From JTS-AC122 sp050246015 (GTDB lineage Bacteria > Planctomycetota > Phycisphaerae > Phycisphaerales > UBA1924), in NCBI GenBank assembly GCA_050246015.1, contig JBFWWU010000012.1, positions 68,423-132,422 of the forward strand: DNA of 64,000 nt, read 5' to 3'. This document shows positions 54,300 to 62,497 of this stretch, in pieces. Position numbers and translations under genes: made by a program. How positions within the stretch are numbered: the first letter of the stretch is position 1; each line of letters opens with the position of its first letter. Below the pieces are notes generated by a model, which was given only the letters and a program-made list of their open reading frames with translations, was not told where the DNA came from and did not search any database.

Positions 54300-56959
54300 C
54301 ACCGCCCGCACGCGATACCACGATCGTGCCGTGGAACGAACTGCACAATCTTCCGGGCGAAGACGGGAAGCTGCATCCGTACCGCGCGATTAGGCTCGGA
54401 GGAACAGCCCGATTCCCGGCTGGCGGGATAGCACCGCCAGAAGGCGCGGAAGAGCCTGGCGACGGCACGTGGAACAACGGCGACGCCGACGGCGACGGTG
54501 CCTTCGACGCGGGCTTTGTGATGATCGGCGAGATCGACTACCGCGTGATGCTTCGCTACGCGGAGTTCAATCCCGTGCCAGTTTCCGGAACGGATGGCCA
54601 CTCAGCAGACCCATTGAGCCCCGAGTTGGAGCCGTGGCGAGTAGGAGAGCCGCTGCTTCCGGAAGGTCTCAGCGCCGGGGATGTCCCCGCGTACGACGTA
54701 GATGGCGATGGCGTTGCCGATGCGACCGGCTACAACGGTGGTGGGTGTCACTTGTATCTGGTCCAGTTATGGACGCAGCCGCTCTCCGAATACTGCCTCA
54801 ACATGCACGCGCTCGGCGCAACGATCCTAAAGTACATCGCTGAAAACGTTTACCTCGTACAAATGAGTAGGGCCTCAGCCACAGCGGTGCGAAACCAGCC
54901 TGGCGTCCGCTGGATAGGTGCATGTCATCCAGCCTACAAAGTTCACGAAGATGTCATATCAGAGTGCCTTGCACGCGGCTCCGATCCCAATCCTCCACCA
55001 CGACGCTTTGATATCTACGTACCCGCCCCGTCAGCGGCTCGCAAGGCGGCGCTGGGTAGGCGTATCACGGAAGCAGGCGGACAACTAAACGAGTGCAGTC
55101 CGCGAGGTGTAGTTGTCTCTGCGACCATGAGCGCGGCCGCTCTAGTGCGAGCCATTCAATCGGACGAAGTAGGATACGTAGGATTTTGGGGACCAGCCGA
55201 AGACGACATGGTCAACGCCCGGACGGTCGGCGGGGCGTCCGCACTCGCGCTTCCAGCCTACGGCGGTTTCACTGGAGAAGGCGTGCGAGGTGAGGTGATG
55301 GACTCCCGATTCGATCCCATGCATGTCGAATGGACGGTTCCAGGACCACCCCCGGTCAGTCGTGTGATCAGGCATGGCATGGAAGAGGGCTCGATATTCA
55401 ATCTCCCTCATGGCAACGCGACATATGGCATCGTCTTTGGCGATGGCAGCGTACGTCCTACAGCGACAGGGATGCTTCCAGGTGCTGGTCATGGGTCAGA
55501 CACCGAAGGGGGCGGGATATTCGCGAGCTGGAACCGGCTTATGCAGTTCGGTGGGAGCGTTTACCGATTCGATCACACGGCAGAGCTTGTAGGCTACCAG
55601 ACCGAGATCAATTACAGAGCCGTCTTCCAGAGCAACAGCTGGGGAACGACTCCCGAGGTGCTCGAATACGGGATGCGGTCCGCCGAAATCGACGACATGG
55701 TCTGGCGGATGGACCTGCTCATCTGCAACTCGATCGCTAACTCCGGCGCGAACATCGGTCGTCAAGAAGCATGGGCCAAGAACGTCGTCGCAGTCGGAGG
55801 CGTACACCATAACAATACTGCGTCTCTCACTGACGATGTGTGGCCTGCCTTTGTTGGATACGATATTCCGCGTAGTGCCGATAACACGTGCGGATCAAGC
55901 CACTACCCACCTCCGTGCTCGCTGAGTCAATGTGTCGCCTGTTGCACCACGTGCGACCCAGGATTGGGGTGTTGTACAATCTTCGGTTCTTCGATCGCGC
56001 CGAACTTCGGTCCCGCACCTGATGGTCGCTTCAAGCCGGACTTCTGTCACTTCTACGACAACATCGAGTGCACTATTGGGGAACATTTCGGCGACACCGA
56101 CCCGCATACAGGTTACTTCCGCGGCACCAGCGGTGCCACGCCCATCGTCGCTGGCCACTTCGGTCTTTTCTTCCAAATGTGGCACGAGAAGGTGTTCCCC
56201 GGATTTGGTGGAGCAGCAACTGTATTCGACAGCCGTCCACACTCCACAACCGCCAGGGCAATGTTGATAAACACTGCCCATCAGTACAGTTTCGGTTCGC
56301 CAAATCTCATGACTCGTGAGCGTCAAGGTTGGGGAATCCCGGACCTTCTCGCTCTCTACAACCAGCGACACAGTATGCTTATCGTGAATGAAACCACTGA
56401 CTTGGTTGGTGTGTTTTCTCAGGCGTCTTTTCAGGTCCAGTCGAGCCCACCTCTGCCGCTCAAGGTCACCATGGTGTACGCCGACCCGGAAGGCGTACCA
56501 ATGTCTTCAGTCAATCGTATTAACGACCTGACGCTAAGCGTGACGTCGCCTTCCGGCGTGACGTACTACGGCAACTCGGGATTGGATGCTGGCCCATGGA
56601 CTACTTCACCCGGCAGCGGAGACAAGATAAACGTCGTCGAGAACGTATACATAGAGTCTCCACAGGCTGGTATCTGGACGATCACGGTCAAGGTCTTTGA
56701 TCTCGGCGAAGACGGAAACCCCGAGACACCAGATACTGGTCCGGCGTCATGGGACGCAGACTTCGCGCTCGTGGTGACGGGTCTGCCCTCGGGCGCGCTC
56801 GCGACGCCGGCAGATTGGAACAACGATGGCGAGGTGACCGATTCAGACGTCGTCGCGTTCCTGAACTCGTTCTTCGACGAGCGTGCAGACATTGACGGCA
56901 ACGGCAAGACCGACTCCGCTGACTTCTTCTTGTTCGTACAGACGTTTTTCGCGATCTGA
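54230..56959 (+). CDS. subtilisin-like (S8) serine protease with degenerate dockerin
   Basis: 909 residues from the ATG at 54230. After a propeptide-like region (to about 340), the S8 domain has catalytic Asp358 (EVMDSRFD), His394 (HGNATYGIVFGDG), oxyanion Asn469 (QSNSWG) and Ser634 (GTSGATP), so the triad is complete. A Cys-rich insertion (SQCVACCTTCDPGLGCC) lies at about 565-585. A jelly-roll domain (about 735-855) follows. The end has two loose calcium loops (ADWNNDGEVTDSDVVAFL, ADIDGNGKTDSADFF) without Gly-Cys. The signal peptide lies upstream in another frame (53961-54299). It is 10 bp before a HAF-repeat gene and is the only full-length member of three tandem copies. Its DNA is visibly less G+C-rich than the first 50 kb. 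Confidence 0.82.
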   Translation: MFQLPAATVPRPATPDDPNPAPVTPPARDTTIVPWNELHNLPGEDGKLHPYRAIRLGGTARFPAGGIAPPEGAEEPGDGTWNNGDADGDGAFDAGFVMIGEIDYRVMLRYAEFNPVPVSGTDGHSADPLSPELEPWRVGEPLLPEGLSAGDVPAYDVDGDGVADATGYNGGGCHLYLVQLWTQPLSEYCLNMHALGATILKYIAENVYLVQMSRASATAVRNQPGVRWIGACHPAYKVHEDVISECLARGSDPNPPPRRFDIYVPAPSAARKAALGRRITEAGGQLNECSPRGVVVSATMSAAALVRAIQSDEVGYVGFWGPAEDDMVNARTVGGASALALPAYGGFTGEGVRGEVMDSRFDPMHVEWTVPGPPPVSRVIRHGMEEGSIFNLPHGNATYGIVFGDGSVRPTATGMLPGAGHGSDTEGGGIFASWNRLMQFGGSVYRFDHTAELVGYQTEINYRAVFQSNSWGTTPEVLEYGMRSAEIDDMVWRMDLLICNSIANSGANIGRQEAWAKNVVAVGGVHHNNTASLTDDVWPAFVGYDIPRSADNTCGSSHYPPPCSLSQCVACCTTCDPGLGCCTIFGSSIAPNFGPAPDGRFKPDFCHFYDNIECTIGEHFGDTDPHTGYFRGTSGATPIVAGHFGLFFQMWHEKVFPGFGGAATVFDSRPHSTTARAMLINTAHQYSFGSPNLMTRERQGWGIPDLLALYNQRHSMLIVNETTDLVGVFSQASFQVQSSPPLPLKVTMVYADPEGVPMSSVNRINDLTLSVTSPSGVTYYGNSGLDAGPWTTSPGSGDKINVVENVYIESPQAGIWTITVKVFDLGEDGNPETPDTGPASWDADFALVVTGLPSGALATPADWNNDGEVTDSDVVAFLNSFFDERADIDGNGKTDSADFFLFVQTFFAI

Positions 56960-56969
56960 TGGAGGTCGT

Positions 56970-58253
56970 ATGTATGCACGTTCAGCCTTTTGCACCGGCG
57001 TTTGTCTGTTGAATGCTAGTTTGTCTGCCGGAGAGCCTTTGTTTCAGTCTCTCGGACCGCGCACGGTAGCAACCGCTATCTCCGGTGACGCCAGGACGGT
57101 GGTGGGCGTGTCTTCGGGCCAAGCGTTCCGTTGGAACGCCGAGGATGGAATCGTCTTTCTCGGCTTCATGCCCGCGCCTTTTGATGACCGCTCGGAGCCA
57201 TCGGCTGTCTCCAACGATGGTCAGGTGGTTGTGGGAAACGGTTTCGACTATGACGCGAAGCAGTTTCCTCGTTACGGGTTTCGGTGGACAGCCAATGAAG
57301 GGATCGTTCCGATCGGCCCACCTCCGGCTCAGGGCGCGCTGGACGGGACGACAGCGCTCGGCGTGTCAGGCGATGGAGAGGTTGTCGCCGGATTCACGGA
57401 CGTTCTGCCAGGAACCAGGTCGTTTCGATGGACCGTCCCACAGGGGATCGTCGGGATTCCGCTTCCGTTCACTTTCGGCTCGGGGGTCTCCAGAGATGGA
57501 CGGGTGCTCATTGGACGAACCAATACGCCCTTTTCGTTCGGCGCTGCCTCTTGGACCAAAGCTGGTGGCACTCGGTTTCTTGGAGATCTGCCCGGCGGCG
57601 GAGAGCAGGGTGAGGCAACCGCTGTGAGTCTGGACGGGAGCGTCATCGTGGGCATTAGTCTCTCTGCCGAGAGCGGACCGAGCAACTACGAGGCATTCCG
57701 CTGGACAGAGGCCACCGGCATGCTGGGACTGGGAGACCTTCCCGGCGGTCTTTTCCGTAGCTGGGCACGGGCGGTTTCTGATGACGGATGCGTCGTTGTG
57801 GGAGATTCCTCGGTTGACTACGCGATTCCCGGGGGCAACAGGGACGAAGCATTCATCTGGGACGCCCAGCACGGCATGCGCCGGCTCTTCGACGTGCTTA
57901 CGAACGACTACGGCATGGACCTGACGGGATGGTACCTGCGTTCGGCCCGTGGCATCTCCGCCGATGGCCGTGCGATTTGCGGCTACGGAGTCAACCCCGA
58001 AGGCATCACCGAAGCCTGGATCGCCTATCTCGATGGCCCGCCGCCACCGCCATGCCCCGCCGACTTCAACGCCGACTCGCGCATCAACTCGCAGGACTTC
58101 TTCGACTACCTTGTCGCCTTCTTCACCGCCCCCCCGTGCTGCAACGCCGACCCCGAACTGATCTGCCTCGACCCCGCCAACTTCAACCACGACCACTGCG
58201 TCAACTCCCAAGACTTCTTCGACTTCCTCGCGGCGTTCCTCGCGGGGTGCTGA
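56970..58253 (+). CDS. exported HAF-repeat protein with GC-type dockerin (copy 1)
   Basis: 427 residues. The start at 56970 has GGAGG five bases upstream. A short signal peptide is followed by HAF-type repeats of ~45 residues (AISGDARTVVGVSSGQAFRW; AVSNDGQVVVGN; GVSGDGEVVAGF; AVSLDGSVIVGI; AVSDDGCVVVGD) predicted to form a propeller. Dockerin loops ADFNADSRINSQDFFDYL and ANFNHDHCVNSQDFFDFL, with a Cys-rich spacer, end in AGC. It is co-transcribed with the protease gene and is the intact reference copy for the two damaged paralogues to its right. Confidence 0.85.
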   Translation: MYARSAFCTGVCLLNASLSAGEPLFQSLGPRTVATAISGDARTVVGVSSGQAFRWNAEDGIVFLGFMPAPFDDRSEPSAVSNDGQVVVGNGFDYDAKQFPRYGFRWTANEGIVPIGPPPAQGALDGTTALGVSGDGEVVAGFTDVLPGTRSFRWTVPQGIVGIPLPFTFGSGVSRDGRVLIGRTNTPFSFGAASWTKAGGTRFLGDLPGGGEQGEATAVSLDGSVIVGISLSAESGPSNYEAFRWTEATGMLGLGDLPGGLFRSWARAVSDDGCVVVGDSSVDYAIPGGNRDEAFIWDAQHGMRRLFDVLTNDYGMDLTGWYLRSARGISADGRAICGYGVNPEGITEAWIAYLDGPPPPPCPADFNADSRINSQDFFDYLVAFFTAPPCCNADPELICLDPANFNHDHCVNSQDFFDFLAAFLAGC

Positions 58254-58320
58254 CTGAATCACCCTTGCACCCACCGCCGTGATCCTGTACGCCAAAGATC
58301 TCCCCGAGGACCCGCTGGCA
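58254..58320 (+). repeat. 3' flank shared between tandem units
   Basis: The sequence just after HAF copy 1 (CCTTGCACCC, then GATCCTGTA and GAGGACCC) recurs with small changes after HAF copy 2 at about 60460-60510. The conserved non-coding flank shows that whole protease-HAF units were duplicated, not only the genes. Confidence 0.6.
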
Positions 58321-58496
58321 TTGTGCCGCGGGTTCTCTTTTGTTTGGTGACCGCTACGCCTTGTCTGCGGGAAGGTAGCTGACAGCGGCGTTGGTACACT
58401 CTGTCAACTGAGGCACCGCCGGGCAGCTTCAGCCACAATTGGCTGACGGGCATTCGACAGCCCGGCCACGGAGCCAGGTCCTGCAGGTCCATACCG

Positions 58497-59162
58497 ATGC
58501 TCATCAACACGGCGACGCAATACGACCTCCCTCCGACCGCCGACATCACTCGATATGTACAAGGATGGGGCCGACCAAACGTGCGGACTCTGTACGAAAA
58601 GCGGACAAAGATCGTCATCGACAACGAGACAACAGTACTGGCGCCGCTGGGCACCAAGTTCTACTACGTCCAGCCTGCTACCGCAGGCGGGCCGATCAAG
58701 GCGACGCTCACTTATTCCGATCCGATGGGAACGCCGGGCACGATGGTCGCTCGCGTCAACGACATCGATCTCAAGCTCACCTCTCCTTCGAATGTGGTGT
58801 ACTGGGGGAACCAGGGTTTGTCGAACGCCAACTGGTCGTCCCCCGGCGGATCGGCGGATCAGATCAACACGGTCGAGAACGTGTTCATCGAATCAGCCGA
58901 GGCAGGAACGTGGAAGGTCGAAGTGATCGTCAAGGCAGTCAATCAGGACGGCCATGTCGAGACGCCGCAGTACGATGTGGACTACGCACTGGTAATTACC
59001 GGCGTCACAACCGGGGGCTCACTCATCGACCCGAGCCGGCCGCTGGGCACGATCGACCTCTTCCGCTACCTCGACGCATTCTTCCGTGGCGAAGAGCTCG
59101 ACGCCAACGGAGACGGCGCGACCGATGCTACGGACGTGTATGAACTCATTTCCAAGATCTGA
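58497..59162 (+). pseudogene. C-terminal remnant of subtilisin-like protease (copy 2)
   Basis: 221 codons matching the last third of the protease at 54230-56959: MLINTATQYD with MLINTAHQYS, RVNDIDLKLTSPSNVVYWGNQGL with RINDLTLSVTSPSGVTYYGNSGL, and INTVENVFIESAEAGTW with INVVENVYIESPQAGIW. Homology seems to continue upstream to about 58450 (a FDS match) in a broken frame. The catalytic domain and signal peptide are absent. A short dockerin-like end (LDANGDGATDATDVYELI) remains. It is followed after 30 bp by HAF copy 2, the same order as in unit 1. Confidence 0.75.
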
Positions 59163-59192
59163 GAGTCCGGTCTCCCCCGGAAGGAAGCGAAT

Positions 59193-60116
59193 ATGAACAG
59201 AATTATGGTCGGCCTACTAACATTGGCCTGCGTGCAGAGCGCAGGTGCTCAGCCTGAGTTCCGTGCACTCGGGCAGCTTCCCGGGGGCGGCAGCAGCGCC
59301 GCGACCGCGATCTCCGCCGACGGTCGCGTCGTGGTTGGAGCCAGCGGCACGAGCGCGTTCCGCTGGTCGTCCCAGGACGGCATGCAAACCCTTGGGACCC
59401 TCCCGTTCCCGTGGTCGTTCGAGTCCGTAGCGACCAGTGTGTCCGGCGATGGCACAGTTGTAGTTGGCTACGGCACCAACTTGCTGTCCAAAGGATTCCC
59501 GACGTGCGCCTTCCGGTGGACTGCCGCGAGCGGCATGGTGCCGCTAGGCCCGCCACCCGTGCCGGGAACGCTGATTGGATCCGCCGCGAACGGCGTCTCG
59601 ATCGACGGATCCTTGATCGTCGGATATCGGGAGTTCTCAGCATGCAGGTGGGACGGTGCGGACCAGTGTTCCGAGATCTCCGGAATGCAGGATGTTTTTG
59701 GAGTATCGGGGAACGGTCTCGCTGTAGTTGGGCGCAGCGTAGGACGGCCAGCACGCTGGACGAGCGAAGCGGGTGTCGAGCTGCTTGGCAACCTCCCGGG
59801 TGGTGCTGGAGTGAATACCGCCGGGTTTGCTTGGGCGGTTTCCGCCGACGGAACGGTGGTAGTCGGGGGCAGCCCATCGAGCAACTCAGCCCCTAGTGGA
59901 CGCGAGGCATTCCGTTGGACCGCCGCGGCAGGGATGGTGGGCCTCGGTGACTTGACCGGCGGGTATTTCACCAGCGACGCGCTGGCCGTCTCATCTGACG
60001 GAACAATCGTCGTTGGCGAGTCCAGCGCTGACACGGCTGGTCCGACCGCATTCATCTGGGACGAGCAGCACGGGATGCGCCCGTTGCGGACGTACTCATC
60101 GACGAGTACGGATTAG
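59193..60116 (+). CDS. HAF-repeat protein (copy 2), frameshifted before its dockerin
   Basis: 307 codons. Signal peptide MVGLLTLACVQSAGAQ, then HAF repeats (AISADGRVVVGA, SVSGDGTVVVGY, AVSADGTVVVGG, AVSSDGTIVVGE). The frame ends in RTYSSTSTD just after DEQHGMRPL. Copy 1 continues at the same point with a linker and dockerin. Restoring one C in the CCC run at 60080-60082 gives RPVADVLIDEYGLGE and joins the frame carrying the dockerin at 60083-60454. The repaired product would be about 420 residues, close to the 427 of copy 1. It could be a real mutation or a sequencing slip. Confidence 0.75.
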   Translation: MNRIMVGLLTLACVQSAGAQPEFRALGQLPGGGSSAATAISADGRVVVGASGTSAFRWSSQDGMQTLGTLPFPWSFESVATSVSGDGTVVVGYGTNLLSKGFPTCAFRWTAASGMVPLGPPPVPGTLIGSAANGVSIDGSLIVGYREFSACRWDGADQCSEISGMQDVFGVSGNGLAVVGRSVGRPARWTSEAGVELLGNLPGGAGVNTAGFAWAVSADGTVVVGGSPSSNSAPSGREAFRWTAAAGMVGLGDLTGGYFTSDALAVSSDGTIVVGESSADTAGPTAFIWDEQHGMRPLRTYSSTSTD

Positions 60117-60454
60117 GTGAGGCGCTCGAGGGCTGGCGGCTCTCGAGCGCCCGGGGAATCTCCGCCGACGGGCGGATCATCGTCGGGTCTGGCACGAATC
60201 CGCAAGGTGCAACCGAAGCGTGGGTGGCCTACCTCGACGGCCCGCCGCCGACCCCCTGCCCCGCCGACTTCAACGCCGACGGGCGGATCAACTCGCAGGA
60301 CTTCTTCGACTACCTCGTTGCGTTCTTCACGGCAACGTGTTGCAACGCCGACCCCGAACTCATCTGCCCCGACCCCGCCAACTTCAACCACGACAACTGC
60401 GTGAACTCCCAGGACTTCTTCGACTTCCTCGCGGCGTTCCTGGCGGGATGCTGA
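60083..60454 (+). pseudogene. detached dockerin end of HAF copy 2
   Basis: In the shifted frame the sequence reads ADVLIDEYGLGEALEGW, SSARGISADGRIIVGSG, EAWVAYLDGPPPTPCPADF and two complete dockerin loops ending FLAGC. This matches the last ~125 residues of copy 1 closely. An ATG at 60224 could start a 76-residue fragment but nothing suggests separate expression. Confidence 0.7.
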
Positions 60455-60516
60455 GTCCGCCTTGCACCCGCCTCGGCGATCCTGTATGCTCATGATCCCC
60501 CCCTGAGGACCCGCCG

Positions 60517-60989
60517 ATGGGGGATCCGAATGCCGCAGTGCACCGAATCAACGACCTCTCGCTGAAGGTCACTTCGCCGATCGGCACGGTCTACTGGGGC
60601 AACGTTGGGCTGCTCTCCGGCAACTGGTCTCAGCCCGGGGGAATCGAGAATCACGTTGACACCGTGGAAAACGTGTTCATTCAGACTCCAGTGGCTGGCA
60701 CTTGGCGCATTGATGTGATCGCGACCGAGGTCAACCAGGACGCCCACCTTGAGACGTTGGAGAAGGACGCCGACTACGCCCTTGTGATCTCGGGCGGGAC
60801 AGTCACTGGAAGCGGTAACCTCGCCACGCCGGGTGACTGGGATAAAGACGGAACCCGGACCGCCTCGGACCTCTGGAGATACCTGGACGATTTTTCGGAG
60901 GCCAGGCGGATGTCGATCAGGACGGCTTGACCAGCGACGCAGACCTCACGGCGTTCTTGTCGGCCTGGATGGATGGAGGCAAGCCATAA
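60517..60989 (+). pseudogene. C-terminal remnant of subtilisin-like protease (copy 3)
   Basis: The open frame of 137 codons (60517-60930) matches only the terminal jelly-roll part (HRINDLSLKVTSPIGTVYWG, VDTVENVFIQTPVAGTW, DADYALVISG). It breaks in the five-T run at 60891-60895. Adding one T restores DLWRYLDDFFGGQADVDQDG and SDADLTAFLSAWMDGGKP, ending at the TAA at 60987-60989, which overlaps the next ATG. It begins immediately after the shared 3' flank of unit 2, so the duplication junction lies near 60505. Confidence 0.7.
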
Positions 60990-61597
60990 TGAATACGAAC
61001 ACGGTGCTAGTCGTATGCGCGATGATGGTGCTGATACCTGCAGCCGCGAATGCACAGACTTCGCATTTCATGGATTTGGGATCACTGTCTGGACCTTCAC
61101 CACAGGCCGCCGCGAACGGCGTCTCGGCGAATGGGCTTGTTGTAGTCGGAACCAGCGTCGGAAGGGCGTTTCGATTGACAGCCGGAACTGGGATGCAGGA
61201 CCTGGGGCACCTGCCAGCTCCATTCAATGATTTCAGCTATGCAACGTCGGCTTCTGGGGACGGATCTGTCGTGGTCGGAAGCGACACTGACTTCGCGCAA
61301 AAGCAGTATCCAGAATACGCGTTTCGATGGGGTGCCACGACGGGACTTGAGGGACTGGGGCAGCAGCCACCATTGGGTGCGCTGCGTGGCTCTCGCGCAT
61401 TGGCGATTTCTGCTGACGGCCTGTCGATAGTCGGTAGTATGGAAGAATATGAGACGGGCGGCGTACGGCCGTACCTTTGGCGAGCCGCGACAGGTTTCAG
61501 TTTCTTGTCCGACGCAGGGGCGGCGAGGATCGGCCGCGCCGTGCGCGTCACCCGCGAGTCGATCGACGAGTTCATCGCCAAGGGCGGTGCCCGATGA
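60989..61597 (+). CDS. HAF-repeat copy 3 fused to an excisionase-like tail
   Basis: 202 residues. Signal peptide (MMVLIPAAANAQ), then three to four HAF repeats (GVSANGLVVVGTS, SASGDGSVVVGS, AISADGLSIVGS) close to copies 1 and 2. After PYLWRAATGFSFL the HAF similarity stops. The protein ends with AARIGRAVRVTRESIDEFIAKGG, which I recognise as the end of a MerR/excisionase-type helix-turn-helix protein (the recognition wing of the 'HTH_17' type). The junction near 61495-61510 is thus an illegitimate fusion of a surface-protein gene to a mobile-element gene. It is unlikely to work as either. It overlaps the next gene by four bases. Confidence 0.7.
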   Translation: MNTNTVLVVCAMMVLIPAAANAQTSHFMDLGSLSGPSPQAAANGVSANGLVVVGTSVGRAFRLTAGTGMQDLGHLPAPFNDFSYATSASGDGSVVVGSDTDFAQKQYPEYAFRWGATTGLEGLGQQPPLGALRGSRALAISADGLSIVGSMEEYETGGVRPYLWRAATGFSFLSDAGAARIGRAVRVTRESIDEFIAKGGAR

Positions 61598-62244
61598 GCG
61601 GCTCTCGACACCCTCCCGACGACTTCGAAAGCGGCCTGCCGTCGGCAAACGAGCAGGACGCGAAGAACGAACAGGTGCAGAATCCTATCGGTGGCAATGC
61701 CTACCAGCCGACATCGCGGGTCACGAGCAGTCCCCGTCAGGCAATCGAAGCGGCGTTGAAATTGATGTTCCGCGCGGGTGACGTCTTCGAGGTGCGTGCG
61801 CTGAATCTGCGTGGTCGCCCCGGATCGACGCGGAAGACCACTGGGAGTGGTTACTTCACCTCCGAGCGGATCCACGACGCGGCCCGTCTGATCGCCGAGC
61901 TGGACGAGCAGGAGCGGGCCACCGGAATCTACATCACCATCAACCCGGTCACGCCGGCGCTGGTGGCGCGAGCGGACCATCGAGTCACCACTGATGCCAA
62001 GCAAACGACGTCCGATGCGGACGTGGTGTGTCGGCGGTGGCTGCCGATCGACATCGATCCGGTCCGTCCCGCCGGAATCTCGTCTTCGAAGGATGAACAC
62101 GATCTCGCCGAGCAGCGTGCCCGCGGCGTTGTCGCTCATCTTCGGGATCTCGGATGGCCCGAGCCGATCGTGGCCGACTCCGGCAACGGTTTCCATGTCC
62201 TGTACCCGATCGACCTTGCACCGGACGACGGCCGACCGAGCTGA
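61594..62244 (+). CDS. primase/replication-type protein fragment of a mobile element
   Basis: 216 residues. The middle and end (YITINPVTPALVARADHRV, WLPIDIDPVRPAGISSSKDEHDLAEQRA, LGWPEPIVADSGNGFHVLYPIDL) resemble the primase-polymerase part of plasmid and integrative-element replication proteins: the acidic DID pair and SGNGFH match their catalytic core. Normally several hundred more residues, including a helicase, would follow. Here the frame stops right after the core (DDGRPS), so it is truncated. The ATGA overlap with the gene upstream is the typical excisionase-primase order of such elements, although the excisionase itself is only a tail here. Confidence 0.6.
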   Translation: MSGSRHPPDDFESGLPSANEQDAKNEQVQNPIGGNAYQPTSRVTSSPRQAIEAALKLMFRAGDVFEVRALNLRGRPGSTRKTTGSGYFTSERIHDAARLIAELDEQERATGIYITINPVTPALVARADHRVTTDAKQTTSDADVVCRRWLPIDIDPVRPAGISSSKDEHDLAEQRARGVVAHLRDLGWPEPIVADSGNGFHVLYPIDLAPDDGRPS

Positions 62245-62497
62245 GCTTTGGTCGCCCACATGGTTGGACGCAGTCTGCCGCGCGGTGCGTCGAGATGCTG
62301 GTATTGATGCCAGCCGCTGTTCGCCAAGCGAGAGAGACGTGATCGACATGATCATCGTCGGCGGACAGCCGGGCGTCCGATTCGATGCAGCAGATCACAA
62401 CTCCCCCGACATCGATCTTGCTCGCCCCGCCGCCTTCCAATCCGTCGAAGCCGCGCCTGTGATCCCGAGGCTCGTCACCGTTCAAGGAGAACATTGA
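62235..62497 (+). pseudogene. remnant of another mobile-element gene
   Basis: From about 62235 a different frame reads coherently (WSPTWLDAVCRAVRRDAGIDASRCSPSE, VGGQPGVRFDAADHNSPDIDL, VIPRLVTVQGEH) to a TGA that overlaps the integrase ATG. It joins the primase fragment with no start codon or ribosome site, which fits a deletion between two genes. I do not recognise its family. Confidence 0.4.
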
